A stretch of 64,000 bases of DNA from Micromonospora sp. WMMD961 (GTDB lineage Bacteria > Actinomycetota > Actinomycetes > Mycobacteriales > Micromonosporaceae), in the NCBI RefSeq assembly GCF_029626145.1, contig NZ_JARUBJ010000002.1, positions 2,262,501 through 2,326,500 on the forward strand, given 5' to 3'. Shown here one piece after another: positions 25,364-34,435 of this stretch (positions within the stretch are counted from its first letter, which is position 1; each line of letters starts with the position of its first letter). Made by a program: the position numbers and the translations under genes. The notes under the pieces are model-generated. The model had not been told where the DNA came from, did no database searches, and saw only the letters and a program-made list of their open reading frames with translations.

Positions 25364-26134
25364 TCAGCGTTGCAGACGAACCGGCTTGCCCGAGCCGCTG
25401 CGGCGGACCAGCCAGGCCTCGGTGATGTGGGTGAACATCGCCTCGGCGGCACCCTCGGAGTCGTGGGCGGCGATGCGCTCGTAGATCCGCCGGTGGCCCT
25501 GGTTGGACGCCACGCACAGGGCGCGCTCGGTGCGGCCCATGTAGCTGGCGGTGTTGATGACCTGGCTCTCCAGCGCGCGTACGACACCGCGAGCGATGCG
25601 GTTGCCGGAGGCCTGCATGATCGTGTCGTGGAAGGCCCGGTCATGCTCGTGGTACGTCACGTGGTCGTCGACCAGTTCGTCCATCCCGTCGACCATGGCA
25701 CGCAGCCGGTCGATGGTCTCCGCGTCGGCGAGCCGGGCGGCGACGTTCGCCATGTCGGACTCGAGCACCCGTCGGGTGACGACCAGGTCGTCGAGGATCG
25801 CGAGGCTGTCGTCCTCGGCGATGGTGGCCGCGAGGACCAGTTCGTCGAGCATGTCCCACTGTGAGGCCGGGGTGACCATGGTGCCGGCGCCCTGGCGGAC
25901 CTGCACCAGCCCCTTCTCCTGAAGGATCTTGACTGCTTCTCGGACGACGGTCCGGCTCACCGAGAAGGTCTCGCAGAGGATGGGCTCAGGAGGCAGGGAC
26001 GTACCCGACGGGTGTACGCCACGGACGATGCGCTGCACGAGTTCGGCGGTGACCGCCCGGGCGAGGTTTGTCGGTCGACGTACCCACGCCGGGCTTGCCG
26101 GATTGTTCAGCGCTGTCTCCTGAGCTGGCGTCAT
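25364..26134 (-). CDS. GntR family (FadR/FCD) transcriptional regulator
   Basis: A 256-residue regulator. The winged helix (about residues 30-95) reads GTSLPPEPILCETFSVSRTV and then VREAVKILQEKGLV; the C-terminal all-helical FCD domain has the metal or ligand-binding EHDRAFHDTIM. FCD regulators commonly sense sugar acids. ATG 26134 follows GGAGGGG closely. It is divergent from the importer and dehydrogenase cluster at 26280 and is the natural repressor of it; a TGACGT-CAC-ACGTCA palindrome sits in the spacer of that promoter. Confidence 0.9.
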   Translation of the reverse strand: MTPAQETALNNPASPAWVRRPTNLARAVTAELVQRIVRGVHPSGTSLPPEPILCETFSVSRTVVREAVKILQEKGLVQVRQGAGTMVTPASQWDMLDELVLAATIAEDDSLAILDDLVVTRRVLESDMANVAARLADAETIDRLRAMVDGMDELVDDHVTYHEHDRAFHDTIMQASGNRIARGVVRALESQVINTASYMGRTERALCVASNQGHRRIYERIAAHDSEGAAEAMFTHITEAWLVRRSGSGKPVRLQR

Positions 26135-26190
26135 GTCCCCTCCGAATGACTCGCCGTGGCACGACGTCCCGGCCAGTCTACGGCCGAGTA

Positions 26191-26219
26191 TTGACGTCAC
26201 ACGTCATACGAGTTACTTT
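26191..26219 (+). promoter_or_regulatory. Promoter and GntR operator of the sugar acid cluster
   Basis: -35 TTGACG (26191-26196), 17-bp spacer, -10 TACTTT (26214-26219). TGACGT-CAC-ACGTCA (26192-26206) is a perfect 6-3-6 inverted repeat overlapping the -35 and spacer. Confidence 0.65.
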
Positions 26220-26279
26220 CCGATCAACGATGGCAGACGGCAGGGTCGTCGGCCACCCCACTTTCAGAGGTGACAACTC

Positions 26280-27542
26280 ATGAGACAGCGCGCAATATGG
26301 TCGGCCGTCTTCGTTGTTGGACTGGCCCTGACCGGCTGTGGAAGTGCTAGCGACTCGAGCTCGTCCAAGAGTTCCGAGGGCAAGTTGGTGGTGTGGGACT
26401 GGAAGTCCGGCGAGCCGTTCGCCAAATCGTATCTGGACAAGGCGAAGGCCGACTTCAAGCAGAAGCACGCGGACGTCGAGGTCGAATTCGTCGCGCAGCC
26501 CTTCGACCAGTACTACACGTTGCTCGGTGCGGCGATCCAGTCCGGTAAGGGCCCGGACGTCATGATGTTCAACGGCGGCGGCCAGATCCGCGACCGGGTG
26601 GACGCGTTGGTGCCGCTCACCGACTACGTGGCCGAGGACAAGCAGCGACTGGCCGGCTGGGAGGCGTTCACCAAGGACGGCAAGGTCTACGGCGGCCCGG
26701 TGACGCTGCAGGGTTACCCGATCTACTACAACAAGACGATCTACCAGAAGGCCGGACTCGACCCGGCCAGCCCGGCGACCACCTGGGACAAGTTCGTCGC
26801 GGACTGCGCCGCCGTCGCCAAGGCCGGCTCCAAGTGCTTCGCCCTCGGCAACAAGGAGGGCGTCGGCATCCAGTTCTGGCTCTCCAGCATGGGGTCGGTC
26901 ACCCTCACCGCGGCGGAGTACGACGCCTGGATCACCGGCAAGCGCGACTGGAACTCGCCGAACGTGAAGCGGATCTTCGAGCTCTGGAAGGAGACCGGGG
27001 ACAGGAAGATGAACACGGACGGGGCCAACTCCACCGCCATGTTCAACGACTCCTTCGCGGCCTTCCAGTCCGGCAAGGCCGCCCACGTCATGGGCCTCAT
27101 GTCGGACGTCGGGCACTGGCAGGACTTCAACGAGTTCCTGACCCCGGAGAAGCTCGGCGTGATGAAGGCTCCGGTCGTCACCGCCGGCACCACCCCGAGT
27201 CTTCCGTACGACGGTGGCATCGGCTACGCGGTCGCCAAGTGGACCAAGGACCCGAAGGTGGCCGCCGACCTGGTGCGCTCCCTGACCTCGGCCGAGGCGC
27301 TGAAGGCCTTCTACGCCGACGCCGGGGCGATCGTCGCCGACACCACGATCGACGTGTCGCAGGCCGGCCCGGCCGCCGCCACCATCGTCGGCGAGCTGAA
27401 GACCGGTAAGCCGGCTCTGCACGTCGCGCTCTCCTCGAAGACGATCGACCTGATGGGGCGCCTGTCCCAGCAGCTGCTCAGCGGTTCGATCACCGTCGAC
27501 GAGGTGGTGAAGCAGTTGGCCGCTTCCGACCAGGCCGGCTGA
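26280..27542 (+). CDS. Sugar ABC transporter substrate-binding lipoprotein
   Basis: A 420-residue family 1 solute-binding protein. The signal peptide ends in the lipobox LALTGCGSASDSSSS, so Cys-anchoring is likely. Binding-domain motifs include GKGPDVMMFNGGGQIRDRV and GYPIYYNKTIYQKAG. ATG 26280 follows AGAGGTGA. It is the first gene of a run of eight co-directional genes to 34348 that end in sugar dehydrogenase and dehydratase steps, so the ligand is probably a monosaccharide or its acid, with L-fucose-type sugars the best guess. Confidence 0.92.
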   Translation: MRQRAIWSAVFVVGLALTGCGSASDSSSSKSSEGKLVVWDWKSGEPFAKSYLDKAKADFKQKHADVEVEFVAQPFDQYYTLLGAAIQSGKGPDVMMFNGGGQIRDRVDALVPLTDYVAEDKQRLAGWEAFTKDGKVYGGPVTLQGYPIYYNKTIYQKAGLDPASPATTWDKFVADCAAVAKAGSKCFALGNKEGVGIQFWLSSMGSVTLTAAEYDAWITGKRDWNSPNVKRIFELWKETGDRKMNTDGANSTAMFNDSFAAFQSGKAAHVMGLMSDVGHWQDFNEFLTPEKLGVMKAPVVTAGTTPSLPYDGGIGYAVAKWTKDPKVAADLVRSLTSAEALKAFYADAGAIVADTTIDVSQAGPAAATIVGELKTGKPALHVALSSKTIDLMGRLSQQLLSGSITVDEVVKQLAASDQAG

Positions 27543-27546
27543 CCCC

Positions 27547-28527
27547 GTGTCGATCGGAAACACGCAACCGTCGGTCCGCCTGGCTTCGGCCGGGCGGGCC
27601 GGCAGCCCGGCGCCCACACCCTCCGCACGCCGGGGTGGCACCCGTCCCCGTCGCACCCGCGGCGGTTCGGGGGCCGAGCGCTTCGCTCCCTACATCCTGG
27701 TCGCTCCGGCTGTCCTGATCATCGTGGCGCTGCGGCTCTACCCGCTGATCCTCGGCGTCAACTTCTCCTTCACCGGTGACGGTGAACAGAACGGGGAAGC
27801 GGTCGGGTTCGGCAACTACCAAGAGCTGTTCGGTGACCCGCTGTTCCGTACCGCGCTGGGCAACGTCGGTCTGCTGGTGTTGCTGCTTCCGGTGGCGGTG
27901 GCGATCCCCGGTCTCCTCGCCACGTTCATCTACCTTCGGGTGCCGGGCCACCGTCTCTACCGCAGCGTCTACTTCTTCCCCGCGGTGCTCTCACCGGTCA
28001 TCGTCGGGGCGATCTTCAACCTGCTGCTCGCCTTCGACGGCCCGGTCAACGCCGTCCTCGGCTCGGCCGGGGTCAGCCCGGTGGACTGGCTCGGCGACCC
28101 GGACGTCGCGATGTTCGTGGTGGTGGGCGTACACATCTGGGCCACCTTCGGTATGGCCCTGGTGGTCTTCCTCGCCGGCTTCGCCACGCTCGACGCCGCG
28201 CTGCTGGACGCCGCCCGGGTCGACGGCGCGTCACTGCGCCAGGTCGTCTGGCACGTGATCATCCCGAGCCTCTCGCGGACCATCCAGTTCGTCTTCGTGA
28301 CCACGATGATCGGGATGCTGACCTCCATGTTCGGGCTGCTGTTCGTCATGACCAGCGGTGGTCCGGAGGGCTCGACGTACCTGCCGGAGTACTACATCTG
28401 GATCCAGCAGGGCCAGATGAACCGGCCGGCGCTCGCGTCCGCCGCGTCCACGATCCTCTTCGCGATCATGCTCGTGGTGGGTCTGTTGCAGATCAAGCTG
28501 CTCGAACGATCGGGAAAGGTGGACTGA
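27547..28527 (+). CDS. Sugar ABC transporter permease (MalF type)
   Basis: A 326-residue permease with a Pro/Arg-rich cytoplasmic N-terminus and six helices. The coupling loop is DAALLDAARVDGASLRQVVW. GTG 27547 is four bases after the binding-protein stop, and the stop overlaps the next ATG by one base (TGATG). CUT1 importer subunit. Confidence 0.93.
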   Translation: MSIGNTQPSVRLASAGRAGSPAPTPSARRGGTRPRRTRGGSGAERFAPYILVAPAVLIIVALRLYPLILGVNFSFTGDGEQNGEAVGFGNYQELFGDPLFRTALGNVGLLVLLLPVAVAIPGLLATFIYLRVPGHRLYRSVYFFPAVLSPVIVGAIFNLLLAFDGPVNAVLGSAGVSPVDWLGDPDVAMFVVVGVHIWATFGMALVVFLAGFATLDAALLDAARVDGASLRQVVWHVIIPSLSRTIQFVFVTTMIGMLTSMFGLLFVMTSGGPEGSTYLPEYYIWIQQGQMNRPALASAASTILFAIMLVVGLLQIKLLERSGKVD

Positions 28528-29354
28528 TGTCCCGCGTCCGTCTGGGACGGTGGATGATCGCCATCCCGATGTCACTGCTCGCGGTGGCGACGATCTACCC
28601 GCTGCTCTTCACCGCCAACGTCGCGTTGAAGACCCGCCGGGACTACATCCTGGACCGGTTCTCCCTGACCAGCACCCTGCAGTGGGAGAACATCAGCACG
28701 GCGTGGACCAGCGTCGGCATGGGCCGATACTTCGTCAACTCGCTGGTCGTGGTGACGTCGTCGGTGCTACTGCTCCTCCTGCTCGGGTCGATGGCCGGCT
28801 TCGCGCTGAGCCAGTTGCGGTTCCGTGGCTCGTCGGCGTTGTTCCTGGGCTGCCTCGCGGGGCTCTTCATCCCGTTCCAGGTGATCATGGTGCCGCTCGC
28901 CCGGATCATGGCCGACACCGCACTGATCGACACGTATCCGGGTCTGATCCTCGTCTACGTGGCCCAGTTCCTGCCCTTCACCGTCTTCCTGATGACGAGC
29001 TACTACAAGGGCATCCCACCGGAGATCATCGACGCCGCCCGGATCGACGGCAACACCCTCTACGGCGTGTATCGCCGGATCATGCTGCCCCTGGGCACCC
29101 CGGCGCTGCTGTCGGTCGGCATCCTCAACGCCCTGTTCTGCTGGAACGACGTCCTCATGGCGCTGGTGATGATGCCGTCGGCGGAGAACCGGACGCTCAT
29201 GATCGGGGTGACCTCGTTGCGAGGGCAGTACTCCGACAACATCCCGACCTTCGCCTCCGGGGTGCTGATCGCCGCGATACCCGTCCTTTTGGTCTACCTG
29301 TTCCTCCAGCGCCAAATTGCCGACGGCGTAGCCGCCGGTTCCACGAAGGGTTGA
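28527..29354 (+). CDS. Sugar ABC transporter permease (MalG type)
   Basis: A 275-residue permease with six helices; the coupling loop is PPEIIDAARIDGNTLYGVYR. It overlaps the previous gene by one base and ends one base before the next start, so the three are tightly coupled. There is no ATPase in the cluster; a shared one elsewhere is expected. Confidence 0.93.
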   Translation: MSRVRLGRWMIAIPMSLLAVATIYPLLFTANVALKTRRDYILDRFSLTSTLQWENISTAWTSVGMGRYFVNSLVVVTSSVLLLLLLGSMAGFALSQLRFRGSSALFLGCLAGLFIPFQVIMVPLARIMADTALIDTYPGLILVYVAQFLPFTVFLMTSYYKGIPPEIIDAARIDGNTLYGVYRRIMLPLGTPALLSVGILNALFCWNDVLMALVMMPSAENRTLMIGVTSLRGQYSDNIPTFASGVLIAAIPVLLVYLFLQRQIADGVAAGSTKG

Positions 29355-29355
29355 C

Positions 29356-30576
29356 ATGCGGATCACGGGATTTCGGACGCTCACCACGGTCCAGGAATGG
29401 GGGCGCCCCGTCGGCGACGCCAACGGCGTGTTCGCCGACGGGGTGGTCCCGGTCTCGATCGTCCTCGTCGACACCGACGAGGGCATCACGGGCGTCGGCC
29501 TCGGGCCGCACGTCGAGATCGAGCGGATCTTCGCTGCGATCGAGGGCGAAGACCCCCGTGCGGTGACGGCCCTGTACGACCGCATGCTGCGGCACACCTT
29601 CAAGGCCGGGCACGCGGGACCGGTGTTCGGCACCATCGGCGCCCTCGACACCGCACTGTGGGACATCAAGGCGCAGGCTGCCGGCGAGCCACTGTGGCGG
29701 CTGCTGGGCGGACGCGACCGGCGGGTCAACGCCTACGCCTCCGGCCTGGACATCGGGTTGACCGACGACGAACTCGTCGCGGCGTACGAGGTCTACGCCA
29801 GCCACGGCCTGCGGGCCGCCAAGCTCAAGGGTGGCCTCGACATCGAGCGGGACCGGCACCGGCTCGGCCTGGTCGGAGACGTCCTGACCGAGGCCGGGCA
29901 CGGCCGGCGGCCAGGTCTGATGCTCGACGTCAACGAGGCATGGACCCGCAAGCAGGCCGTGCGGCACGTCTGCGAACTCGAACGCGCCCTCGACCTCATC
30001 TGGATCGAGGAGCCCGTCCGGCGTTGGGACGCCGAGGGGCACGCCGCCGTCAGCCGAGGAGTGTCCGCGTCGGTCGCCACCGGCGAGAACCTCACCGGGC
30101 TCGAACAGTACCGCCCGCTGATCGCCGCCGGCGCTGTCGACATCGTCCAGATGGCCGCCGTCTGGGGGGTCACCCACTTCCTGCGGGTGTCCGCCCTCGC
30201 CCACGCCCACGACCTGCCGGTCAGCCCGATCGGCAACAGCCCGGTCGGGCTGCTGCACGCGGCGACCTCGGTGCCGAACCACCTGACCAGCGAGCTGCAG
30301 GACCTGCACCGGCCGGCCGGTGTCTCCATCGACCTGCACGTCGAGGACGGCGCCTTCATCCTCGGCGATTCACCCGGGCTCGGTGTCCGCGTCGACGAGG
30401 AGCTGATCCGGGCCGGCAACCGCCGTCCGCAGGCGCAGACGGCCGACAGTCCCAACGTCCGGCCGGAGCGCGCCGGCCGCCGGCTGCTGGCCGGTGTCGA
30501 CGGTATCGTCGCGGGCCGGCAGGTGCCCGTCGTGTCGCTGAACTCGCACAACGAGGTGGCGCCCACCGGGCGGTAG
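29356..30576 (+). CDS. Enolase-superfamily sugar acid dehydratase (mandelate racemase type)
   Basis: A 406-residue protein of the MR/MLE branch. The barrel has KLK (KLKGG) as the probable base, and metal ligands Asp in LMLDVNEAW, Glu in WIEEP and Glu in TGEN. Neighbouring lactonase, SDR and aldose reductase genes suggest a sugar-acid dehydratase such as L-fuconate dehydratase. One oddity: the usual His after strand 7 (PH in many relatives) appears as SPIGNSP, so chemistry may rely on the Lys pair. The last 45 residues look like an unconserved tail. It starts one base after the permease stop. Confidence 0.8.
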   Translation: MRITGFRTLTTVQEWGRPVGDANGVFADGVVPVSIVLVDTDEGITGVGLGPHVEIERIFAAIEGEDPRAVTALYDRMLRHTFKAGHAGPVFGTIGALDTALWDIKAQAAGEPLWRLLGGRDRRVNAYASGLDIGLTDDELVAAYEVYASHGLRAAKLKGGLDIERDRHRLGLVGDVLTEAGHGRRPGLMLDVNEAWTRKQAVRHVCELERALDLIWIEEPVRRWDAEGHAAVSRGVSASVATGENLTGLEQYRPLIAAGAVDIVQMAAVWGVTHFLRVSALAHAHDLPVSPIGNSPVGLLHAATSVPNHLTSELQDLHRPAGVSIDLHVEDGAFILGDSPGLGVRVDEELIRAGNRRPQAQTADSPNVRPERAGRRLLAGVDGIVAGRQVPVVSLNSHNEVAPTGR

Positions 30577-30602
30577 TGAGCTGAGCACCACGTCAGGAGG
30601 AG

Positions 30603-30634
30603 CGTGGGTGCACCGTCGCGGCGGTGCACCCACG
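30603..30634 (+). terminator. Strong hairpin inside the operon
   Basis: CGTGGGTGCACC and its complement form a perfect 12-bp stem with an 8-base loop, between the dehydratase and alcohol dehydrogenase genes. It may partly terminate transcription or protect the upstream message. No T tract. Confidence 0.6.
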
Positions 30635-30685
30635 ACCATGCTCGGTCGGCACGACCGACGTACCGACCGTCGAGACGGAGGATCG

Positions 30686-31711
30686 ATGAAGGCAGTCGTC
30701 TACCGGGGGGCGCGTGACCTCGGAATCGAAGACCGCGAACCGGTGCCACCCGGTCCCGGAGAGGTGCGGATCGACGTGGCCTACACCGGAATCTGTGGCA
30801 CCGACCTGCACATCTACCACGGCGACATGGACACCCGGGTCGGTGACTCCGCGATCATCGGGCACGAGATGTCCGGGCGAGTCGCGGCGGTCGGCGCTGA
30901 CGTCGACGGCGTGACCGTCGGCCAGCCCGTCACCGTGATGCCGACCCGCCCGTGCGGACAGTGCGCGGCCTGCCAGCGCGGCACGTCGCACATCTGCCAC
31001 GCCATGAACTTCCTCGGTATCGACTCGGCAGGCGCCATGCAGTCGTCCTGGAACGTGCCGGCGGAGCTGGTCCTGCCACTGCCAGAGGAACTACCGCTCG
31101 ACCACGCGGCGCTCGTGGAACCGGTCGCGGTCGCCGTGCACGACGTCCGGCGGGGACGTGTGTCCGCCGACGACCAGGTGGTCGTGGTCGGCGGTGGGCC
31201 GGTGGGGGTGCTCATCGCGACCGTCGCGCAGAGCCGTGGTGCGCGGGTGCTCCTGGTCGAGCCGGACCCTTACCGGCGTGAGGTGGCCGGCGGCGTCGGG
31301 ATCGAGGCCGTCGACCCCGGTTCGACCGACGTCGTGGCACTCGTCAACGACCGCACCGACGGGGCGGGCGCCGACATCGCCTTCGAAGTGTCCGGTGCTG
31401 CCGCCGGTGTCACCACGGCGGTCGACGTCCTCACCACCCGGGGCCGGTTGGTGATGGTGGCGATCCACCCCAAGCCCCGCGAGGTCAACCTGCACCGGTT
31501 CTTCTGGCGCGAGCTGGAACTCCTCGGTGCCCGGCTCTACCAGCGAGACGACATGGTGGAGGCGATCCGGTTGGTCGCCTCGGGCGCGATCCCGGCACGA
31601 CAGCTCATCTCCCGGGTCGAGCCGATCGACGCGGCCGCCGCCGCCTTCACGGCGCTCGAAGGCGGCGGCGTCATGAAGGTGCTGCTCGATCTACAGGGAG
31701 GTAGCAAATGA
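30686..31711 (+). CDS. Zinc-dependent alcohol (sugar) dehydrogenase
   Basis: A 341-residue medium-chain dehydrogenase. The catalytic zinc site has GICGTDLHIYHGD and GHEMSG; the structural zinc site has four Cys in CGQCAACQRGTSHIC. NAD binding is by VVVVGGGPVGVL. The relatives are sorbitol, threonine and L-idonate dehydrogenases. ATG 30686 follows GGAGG. Its stop overlaps the next start by four bases (ATGA). In this pathway it could oxidise a secondary hydroxyl of the sugar acid or of a side substrate such as a polyol. Confidence 0.9.
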   Translation: MKAVVYRGARDLGIEDREPVPPGPGEVRIDVAYTGICGTDLHIYHGDMDTRVGDSAIIGHEMSGRVAAVGADVDGVTVGQPVTVMPTRPCGQCAACQRGTSHICHAMNFLGIDSAGAMQSSWNVPAELVLPLPEELPLDHAALVEPVAVAVHDVRRGRVSADDQVVVVGGGPVGVLIATVAQSRGARVLLVEPDPYRREVAGGVGIEAVDPGSTDVVALVNDRTDGAGADIAFEVSGAAAGVTTAVDVLTTRGRLVMVAIHPKPREVNLHRFFWRELELLGARLYQRDDMVEAIRLVASGAIPARQLISRVEPIDAAAAAFTALEGGGVMKVLLDLQGGSK

Positions 31712-32469
31712 CGGCGCTGTTCGACCTGTCCGGTAAGACCGCAGTGGTGACCGGGGCCCGGCGCGGCATCGGCCTCGCCATGGCCGAGGCCCTGGCCCTG
31801 GCCGGTGCTGACATCGTCGGCGTCTCCGCCCAGCTCGAAGCGAGCGGCAGCGAGGTCGAACGCCTGGTGCGGGCCGCCGGCCGCCGGTTCACCGCGCTGC
31901 GGGTCGACCTCGGTGACCGGGCCGCCGTGCACGGCTTGGCCCGGGACCTCACGGCTCTCGGGCCCGTGGACATCCTGGTCAACAACGGTGGCACGATCGC
32001 CCGCACTCCGGCCGCGGAGCACCCGGACGAGATGTGGGACCAGGTGATCGAGGTGAACCTCAGCAGCCAGTTCGTCCTGAGCCGGGAGATCGGCCGGACG
32101 ATGGTCGAGCGCGGCCGAGGGAAGATCATCTTCACGGCGTCGCTGCTGAGCTTCCAGGGCGGCATCACCGTCCCCGGCTACGCCGCGTCGAAGTCGGGCG
32201 TGGCCGGCCTCACCAAGGCGTTGGCGAACGAGTGGGCGGCCCACGGGGTGAACGTCAACGCGATCGCCCCCGGCTACATCGCGACCGACAACACCCAGGC
32301 GCTGCGCGACGACCCCGACCGTAACCAGGCGATCCTCGCCCGGATCCCGGCCGCCCGGTGGGGCCGCGCCGACGATCTCGGGGGCGCCACCGTCTTCCTG
32401 GCGTCGGCCGCATCCGACTACGTCAACGGGATCGTGCTGCCCGTCGACGGCGGTTGGCTGGGCCGATGA
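31708..32469 (+). CDS. SDR dehydrogenase, KduD/2-keto-3-deoxy-fuconate dehydrogenase-like
   Basis: A 253-residue classical SDR: TGARRGIG for NAD(P), NNGG in place of NNAG, catalytic YAASK, and PVDGGW at the C-terminus. Overall it resembles KduD and the 2-keto-3-deoxy-L-fuconate dehydrogenases. In an oxidative fucose pathway it would turn the dehydrated acid into a diketo acid. It overlaps both neighbours by four bases. Confidence 0.88.
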   Translation: MTALFDLSGKTAVVTGARRGIGLAMAEALALAGADIVGVSAQLEASGSEVERLVRAAGRRFTALRVDLGDRAAVHGLARDLTALGPVDILVNNGGTIARTPAAEHPDEMWDQVIEVNLSSQFVLSREIGRTMVERGRGKIIFTASLLSFQGGITVPGYAASKSGVAGLTKALANEWAAHGVNVNAIAPGYIATDNTQALRDDPDRNQAILARIPAARWGRADDLGGATVFLASAASDYVNGIVLPVDGGWLGR

Positions 32470-33344
32470 CCGGCGGGCCGGGGCCTCGGCGGGCCGGGAT
32501 CGTCGACGCGCACCACCACCTCTGGGTCCGCGCCCGGCACCCCCAGTCGTGGATCGACCCGGTGACGATGGCGGCCATCGACGCCGACTTCGAGCCCGCC
32601 GACCTCGCGCCGCTGGCCCGGGCGGCCGGGGTCACCGCGACCGTGGTGGTGCAGTCCATCGCGTCGGAGGCGGAGACGGTGGACCTGCTGGGCATCGCGG
32701 CCGAGGACACCCTCGTCCGTGGAGTCGTCGGCTGGGTGGACCTGACCGCCGCCGACGTCGCCGCCCGCATCGACCGCCTGCGGGCGGCGCCCGGCGGGGA
32801 ACGCCTCGTCGGCATCCGTCACCTCGTGCAGAGCGAGACCGACCCGGCGTACCTGGACCGTCCGGACGTCCGGCGGGGGATCGCCGCGGTGGGTGCGGCG
32901 GGGCTGGTGTTCGACCTGCTGGTCCGCCAGCACCAGCTACCCATGGCCACGCGCCTGGCGCACGACCTGCCGGAGGTGAGTTTCGTCCTCGACCACCTGG
33001 GCAAGCCCGCGCTGGACCGTCCGGAGATGACGGAGTGGACCCGCGACCTGCGGGCGTTGGCGGATGCGCCCAACACGACGGCGAAGATCTCCGGGCTGGT
33101 GACGGAGGTGGATCGGCCGTCCTGGACACCGGGAGACCTCCGACCGGCCGTCGAGGACGCGCTCGACGCGTTCGGGCCGGGCCGACTGATGTACGGCTCG
33201 GACTGGCCGGTCTGCCTGCTCGCCAGCTCGTACGCTCGCTGGGTCGAGGCGCTGGCGGAGCTGCTGGGAGACCACGACGCGGCCGACCAGGCGGCAGTCT
33301 GGGGCGGCACGGCACGCCGGGTCTACGGGCTGGAGGCGGCGTGA
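32466..33344 (+). CDS. Amidohydrolase family protein (probable sugar lactonase)
   Basis: A 292-residue amidohydrolase-2 barrel: HxH metal motif in VDAHHHLW, a later His in LDHLGKP and the catalytic Asp in YGSDWPVC. This subgroup includes L-fucono-1,5-lactonase and L-rhamnono-lactonase, and the context of a dehydratase and an aldose dehydrogenase supports lactone opening. ATG 32466 overlaps the SDR stop (ATGA), and its stop overlaps the next GTG. Confidence 0.88.
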   Translation: MTGGPGPRRAGIVDAHHHLWVRARHPQSWIDPVTMAAIDADFEPADLAPLARAAGVTATVVVQSIASEAETVDLLGIAAEDTLVRGVVGWVDLTAADVAARIDRLRAAPGGERLVGIRHLVQSETDPAYLDRPDVRRGIAAVGAAGLVFDLLVRQHQLPMATRLAHDLPEVSFVLDHLGKPALDRPEMTEWTRDLRALADAPNTTAKISGLVTEVDRPSWTPGDLRPAVEDALDAFGPGRLMYGSDWPVCLLASSYARWVEALAELLGDHDAADQAAVWGGTARRVYGLEAA

Positions 33345-34348
33345 GGGCGCGGGCACTACCGCTCCGGCCGGAGGTACGCCTCACCGAGCTGGGCTTCGGC
33401 GCGGCCCAGGGCGGCAACCTGTACCGGACGACGACGGACGAGGAGTTCGCGTCGGCGGTCGACACGGCCTGGGAGGCGGGCGTCCGGTACTACGACACCG
33501 CGCCGCACTACGGGCTGGGGTTGTCCGAGCGCCGGCTCGGCGCCGCGTTGCGAGAGCGGCCACGTGACGAGTACGTGGTGTCGACGAAGGTCGGCCGAAT
33601 CCTGGTGCCGTCGCCGCAGGACGCGCACCTGCGCGACTCCGACGGGTTCGACGTGCCGGCCAGCCACCGGCGGGTCTGGGACTTCAGCCGCGACGGTGTC
33701 CTCCGCTCGATCGAGGCCAGCCTGGTCCGTACCGGGCTGGACCGGGTGGACGTGGTCTACCTGCACGACCCGGACGACCACTGGGAGCAGGCGGCGCACG
33801 AGGCCGTACCCGCCCTGGTCGAGCTGCGTGACCAGGGCGTCGTGGGCGCGATCGGCGCGGGCATGAACCAGTCGGCGATGCTGGCGCGGTTCGTGCGGGA
33901 GACCGACGTCGACGTGCTGATGTGCGCCGGGCGGTACACCCTGCTGGAGCAGGGCGCGGCGGACGACCTGTTGCCGGCCGCCGAGAGCCGGGGGGTGGGC
34001 GTCGTCATCGCGGGCGTCTACAACTCGGGGCTGCTGGCACGGGAGCGGCCACCGGCCGACGCCGTCTACAACTACCGGCAGGCGCCGGCGGAGGTGATCG
34101 AGCGGGCGCGGCGGATCGCGGCGGTCTGCGAGACGTACGGGGTGACCCTGCCGCAGGCGGCGCTCGCCTTCGTACGCAGGCATCCGACAGTGGTGTCGAC
34201 GGTCGTCGGGGTGCGCGACGGCGCGCAGGTGACCGAGACGGTGCGACGGTCCGAGACCGCCGTGCCCGACGAACTCTGGGGCGCGTTGGTGACGGCGGGG
34301 CTGCTCGCCGCGTCGCCAGGCCAGGACGACGCCTCCGGACGCGGCTGA
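33341..34348 (+). CDS. Aldo/keto reductase, probable L-fucose-type dehydrogenase
   Basis: A 335-residue aldo/keto reductase with the tetrad visible: Asp and Tyr in YYDTAPHYG, Lys in STKVGR, His in YLHDPDD. The subgroup includes D-threo-aldose 1-dehydrogenase (L-fucose dehydrogenase) and pyridoxal dehydrogenase. It would make the lactone used by the preceding amidohydrolase. GTG 33341 overlaps that gene's stop (GTGA). It is the last gene of the cluster, followed by a strong hairpin. The final aldolase or diketo-hydrolase step of the pathway is not encoded here. Confidence 0.87.
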   Translation: MRARALPLRPEVRLTELGFGAAQGGNLYRTTTDEEFASAVDTAWEAGVRYYDTAPHYGLGLSERRLGAALRERPRDEYVVSTKVGRILVPSPQDAHLRDSDGFDVPASHRRVWDFSRDGVLRSIEASLVRTGLDRVDVVYLHDPDDHWEQAAHEAVPALVELRDQGVVGAIGAGMNQSAMLARFVRETDVDVLMCAGRYTLLEQGAADDLLPAAESRGVGVVIAGVYNSGLLARERPPADAVYNYRQAPAEVIERARRIAAVCETYGVTLPQAALAFVRRHPTVVSTVVGVRDGAQVTETVRRSETAVPDELWGALVTAGLLAASPGQDDASGRG

Positions 34349-34354
34349 CAGGAA

Positions 34355-34410
34355 GACGTCCCGGTCGGGAGCGGCGCCGTTCATCGGACACCGGTCCCGA
34401 CCGGGACGTC
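34355..34410. terminator. Bidirectional terminator, 16-bp stem
   Basis: GACGTCCCGGTCGGGA and its perfect complement (34395-34410) flank a 24-base loop between convergent genes. Confidence 0.7.
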
Positions 34411-34435
34411 ATTCGTTACCGCGACAAGCCGCAGC

